Below, in pieces: positions 61,583 through 64,000 of a stretch of DNA of 64,000 nucleotides. Source of the DNA: Cichorium intybus. Its lineage: Eukaryota; Streptophyta; Magnoliopsida; Asterales; Asteraceae. The first letter of the stretch is position 1; every line of letters starts with the position of its first letter. The stretch spans positions 54,774,839-54,838,838 of the forward strand of contig CM042012.1 of NCBI GenBank assembly GCA_023525715.1, given 5' to 3'. Under the pieces are notes generated by a model. It saw nothing but the letters and a program-made list of their open reading frames with translations. It did not search any database and had not been told where the DNA came from. Made by a program: the position numbers and the translations under genes.

Positions 61583-62080
61583 ATGTCGTCCCGAGGCTTG
61601 AAGCGAGGTGCTGGCCCAAGCATCTCGCATGGATCGGATGAGGATTTTACGAAACCCACGCCTTTATTTAAAAATAAATTGATGAATTCTCTATTTCAGG
61701 CGATAGTTAACCGATTCGTTAAGCCGCCCAAAAGTTTGTTTGTCGGGACTCATTTATTAACCTTGGGGGTCTTTGATGGTATGCGGGCCCTTTTTGCAAA
61801 TATTGGTTGGGAAAATTTCCTCAACTATTGGGCCCTCACTTGCCGTTTTTCGTTTGAGCGCCTTAATGAGCACATGGGGACCCCCGCAAGTGGGAACCAT
61901 CGTCATACTTATACCTATGTTGCTGAAGGGTACAATGAGCTCCGATTTTGGGAACAAATATTGGGACTGAACGAATTCAGACCAAAGTCCGCCCATATCA
62001 TACACCCTTGCCTGCATTTAGCTCATAGGATCTTGTGCTGTACGATTTTTGCTCGTACCGAGTGCAGCCAGATCACTAAT
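61583..62080 (+). pseudogene. Athila-type accessory ORF fragment (post-pol or ORF1-like domain)
   Basis: Starts MSSRGLKRGAGPSISHG and carries blocks familiar from plant Athila-type elements and related putative plant transposon proteins: GWENFLNYWALTCRFSFERL, EGYNELRFWEQILGLNEFRP and HPCLHLAHRILCCTIFARTE. The family resemblance ends near TECSQITNIF at about 62080, where the sequence becomes AT-rich. The usual protein is several hundred residues longer, so this is truncated. It might be the downstream ORF of the Athila element at 23287, separated by the Harbinger insertion, or a fragment of another copy. Confidence 0.5.
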
Positions 62081-62827
62081 ATTTTCGATTTTTCTTTTAA
62101 AAAATTCTTAAACTATATGTTTGATTTTATATTTTGAAGATGGATGGGAACTAAGAACCTGCAAAAATAACCGTACCCTTAAGTTCCTTAAGATGGTTTG
62201 GTGGATTAAAATGTTTGGTTTTTTTTCGAGAGATTTGTTGGTGGTTACTCTATTGAAATGATCGACCGTTCGTGTAAGACTATATTTACCGATTTTTCTT
62301 TCAAGATTTCTTATAGATATGTTTTTGATTTTATATTTTGAAGAGGGGGTGTGAACAGGCCGGTCCTAAGGTATCTTATGCCCCGGGCAAATTGTTATGC
62401 AATTTCAGTTGACAAAATAACACTAGCAAATGCCAAATAGCTGTGAATATGATCTTTATGGGTACCAAAAAGTTGTACCCAAAATATAAACAGTTGCATA
62501 TACCGTGAAAGGGGTGTAAACTATCTCACCTGCCATACAATCGAAACTACCCTAGAACTAATTCTACAGGTACTAAAGGAACACTTAAAAGTTGATGGAT
62601 TTGTTTTCTTTTAGTCCCAACTATCAACATTTTTGTTTCCATTTTTAAGGACCAATTATCAGTCCAATAGTTCAAAGTCTTTCAAAAAGTAAAAAGACTG
62701 CTGATTGAGAGTCAAGTCAAAGGCTAATAAGAAGGCTCATATCTAAGGCATGTGTGTTAATCCAAAAATAATACTCACATATGTTTTATATTCAGCAACA
62801 ATTAAATAGTAAACAAAAGAAAACTTA
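62081..62827. other. AT-rich spacer with a ~75 bp duplication
   Basis: The phrase CGATTTTTCTTT...TTGATTTTATATTTTGAAGA occurs at about 62085-62148 and 62290-62350. A lone CAGGCCGGTCCTAAGG at about 62356 resembles a hAT end, but no partner end was found. No gene is visible. Confidence 0.5.
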
Positions 62828-64000
62828 GGTGCTGTTTGTTTTTGTAGAGGTAAAAGGTCTGCAGTCTGCGGACCACATCTGCGGACATCTGTAGCTGAAG
62901 AGGTGGACCAAATGTCTGCAGTCTGCAAAAAGAAAACTGTTTGTTTTTTAAAAGTCTGCAGACTGTAAAATAAACATAGCAATTTCAACAATAAACACCA
63001 ACATGAAAAACAACAACAATTTCGGCATCCATTAACACCAAGAAAAACCTCGACAATTTCAGCAATAAACACAATAATTTCAGCAATAAACACATCAATT
63101 TCAACAATAAACACCAACATGATCAACAACAATATTAAACATAAACACAAATCAACATGATGGGAAGAAGCAACAATAAAACCGGGACCAAAAGCACAAA
63201 TTAACATTTCAACCATAAACACAAATAAGTTTTTCAACAATATTTAACCAGCAGATCTTAAAATCGGGACCAATATGCACATAACTAGATATATTCAATG
63301 AACTAAAATCTATAAAAAACTTAACCAAGTCTTACAAACATAATTGGTTATTTATTCAATTAAATTGAAAATTTGAAACAACATGAGCTAACTATATCTA
63401 TCTTAATTGTAGTTGAACACAGAAATATCAGAGTTCAATGAATCAAGAGAAAAGGAGTTGCCTCATATTCAAGAAGTTGACGTTAAAATTAAAGAACTAC
63501 GCCAAGCCAAGCCATTTCGGCTTTAAATAATCACAAAATGTCCCTAAAAGCTACAATTATGAAAAAGAAAGATGCGGTCAAGGAAACGGCGAGAATTATA
63601 TAACAAAAAATGGGAAGAAGCGACAATAAATCGGGACCAGAAGCATACCTGCAACAATGGGAGACGGCAGCGACGGGAGAGAAACGACGCCGTAGGAAGG
63701 AAGCAGTGGCGGCGTGCCGGAGGAAGCAGCGGCGACGCCGGAGGAAGGAAGCAGTGGCGGCGCGCCGGAGAGACTAGGGAAGCCGCAGGAGCAACTCGCG
63801 TATTCGGGAGGGAGGATACGTACCATTTTTTTTCTAGGGCTCAAAGGCGTGTTTTGTTTGAAGAGGTCAAAAGAGGCAAGTTTGTCACTTCTGGCAAAAG
63901 AGGTTGTGCAGACCTTTTAACGTTTGCGGGCTGCGAAAAAACAAACGATCTGCGAATTAAAAACGTCTGCGCGCGTCTGCGCACCTGCAGAAAAAGAGGT
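62828..64000. mobile_element. Harbinger-like non-autonomous element, cut by the window end
   Basis: The left end GGTGCTGTTTGTTTTTG is preceded by a TTA triplet (62825-62827). The window ends in ACCTGCAGAAAAAGAGGT, inverted relative to the left GTAGAGGTAAAAGGTCTGCA region, with CTGCAG/TCTGC words clustered at both ends. The right terminus lies outside the window. The interior has six imperfect copies of CAATTTCARCAATAAACAC (62970-63110) and a GC-rich stretch with repeated GCCGGAGGAAG/CAGTGGCGGCG (63650-63780). No transposase was found. Open frames at 62743-63240 and 63596-63920 read these repeats. Confidence 0.6.

Noticed and set aside
62350..62380. Complete hAT element beginning CAGGCCGGTCCTAAGG
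   Set aside because: No inverted partner end or 8 bp duplication found downstream.

Overview
This is nuclear plant DNA, most likely from a eudicot and probably an Asteraceae (lettuce or sunflower type) genome. The basis is the retrotransposon types (Athila and Tekay-like Ty3/gypsy, Copia-type gag-only elements), PIF/Harbinger, hAT, Mutator-like and Helitron-like DNA transposons, and very long AT and CT microsatellites. The species call is inference. No intact host gene is visible. The window is an old, deeply nested repeat landscape with one recognisable relic of a host gene.

Layout. 1-4328: decayed end of a Tekay-type chromovirus (pol remnant, then a 2.45 kb 3' LTR). 4329-16440: small DNA transposons, microsatellites and Helitron-like ends, with a relic of a PSK SIMULATOR/DUF668-type gene on the minus strand at 11559-12154. 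16441-19378: a Mutator-like terminal-inverted-repeat pair enclosing a truncated LTR retrotransposon end (LTR plus primer-binding site). 20573-21903: a solo LTR with a perfect 5 bp target duplication.

23287-53982 is the core. A broken Athila gag-pol is split by two insertions 69 bp apart. The first is a 7.4 kb gag-only Copia-type element (28628-36035, duplication GTTGT). The second is a 17.7 kb Tekay chromovirus (36105-53844, duplication CATGG). The Tekay element is itself split by another gag-only element in the opposite orientation (39228-46450, duplication AAACC) and by a solo LTR in its 3' LTR (51755-53609). Athila coding sequence resumes on the far side of each insertion, so order and boundaries are well supported.

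54917-60712: a PIF/Harbinger transposon with an intact spliced SANT/Myb-like ORF and a broken transposase. A second PIF/Harbinger (58753-60696) sits in its right end, with a transposase broken by one frameshift in an A run. 61583-62080 is a fragment of an Athila-type accessory ORF. 62828 to the window end is a Harbinger-like non-autonomous element cut by the window edge.

The most unusual signal is in the two gag-only elements. Each carries four copies of a hairpin with a nearly fixed 22-nt loop and 5-7 bp stems. The stem sequence differs from copy to copy and between the elements, yet the two arms stay complementary. That is covariation readable by eye, and it points to a selected RNA or single-strand DNA structure. 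A looser array of small stem-loops lies in the first LTR (3419-3860), and palindromes of the ACACGGCCGTGT type recur in several LTR families here.
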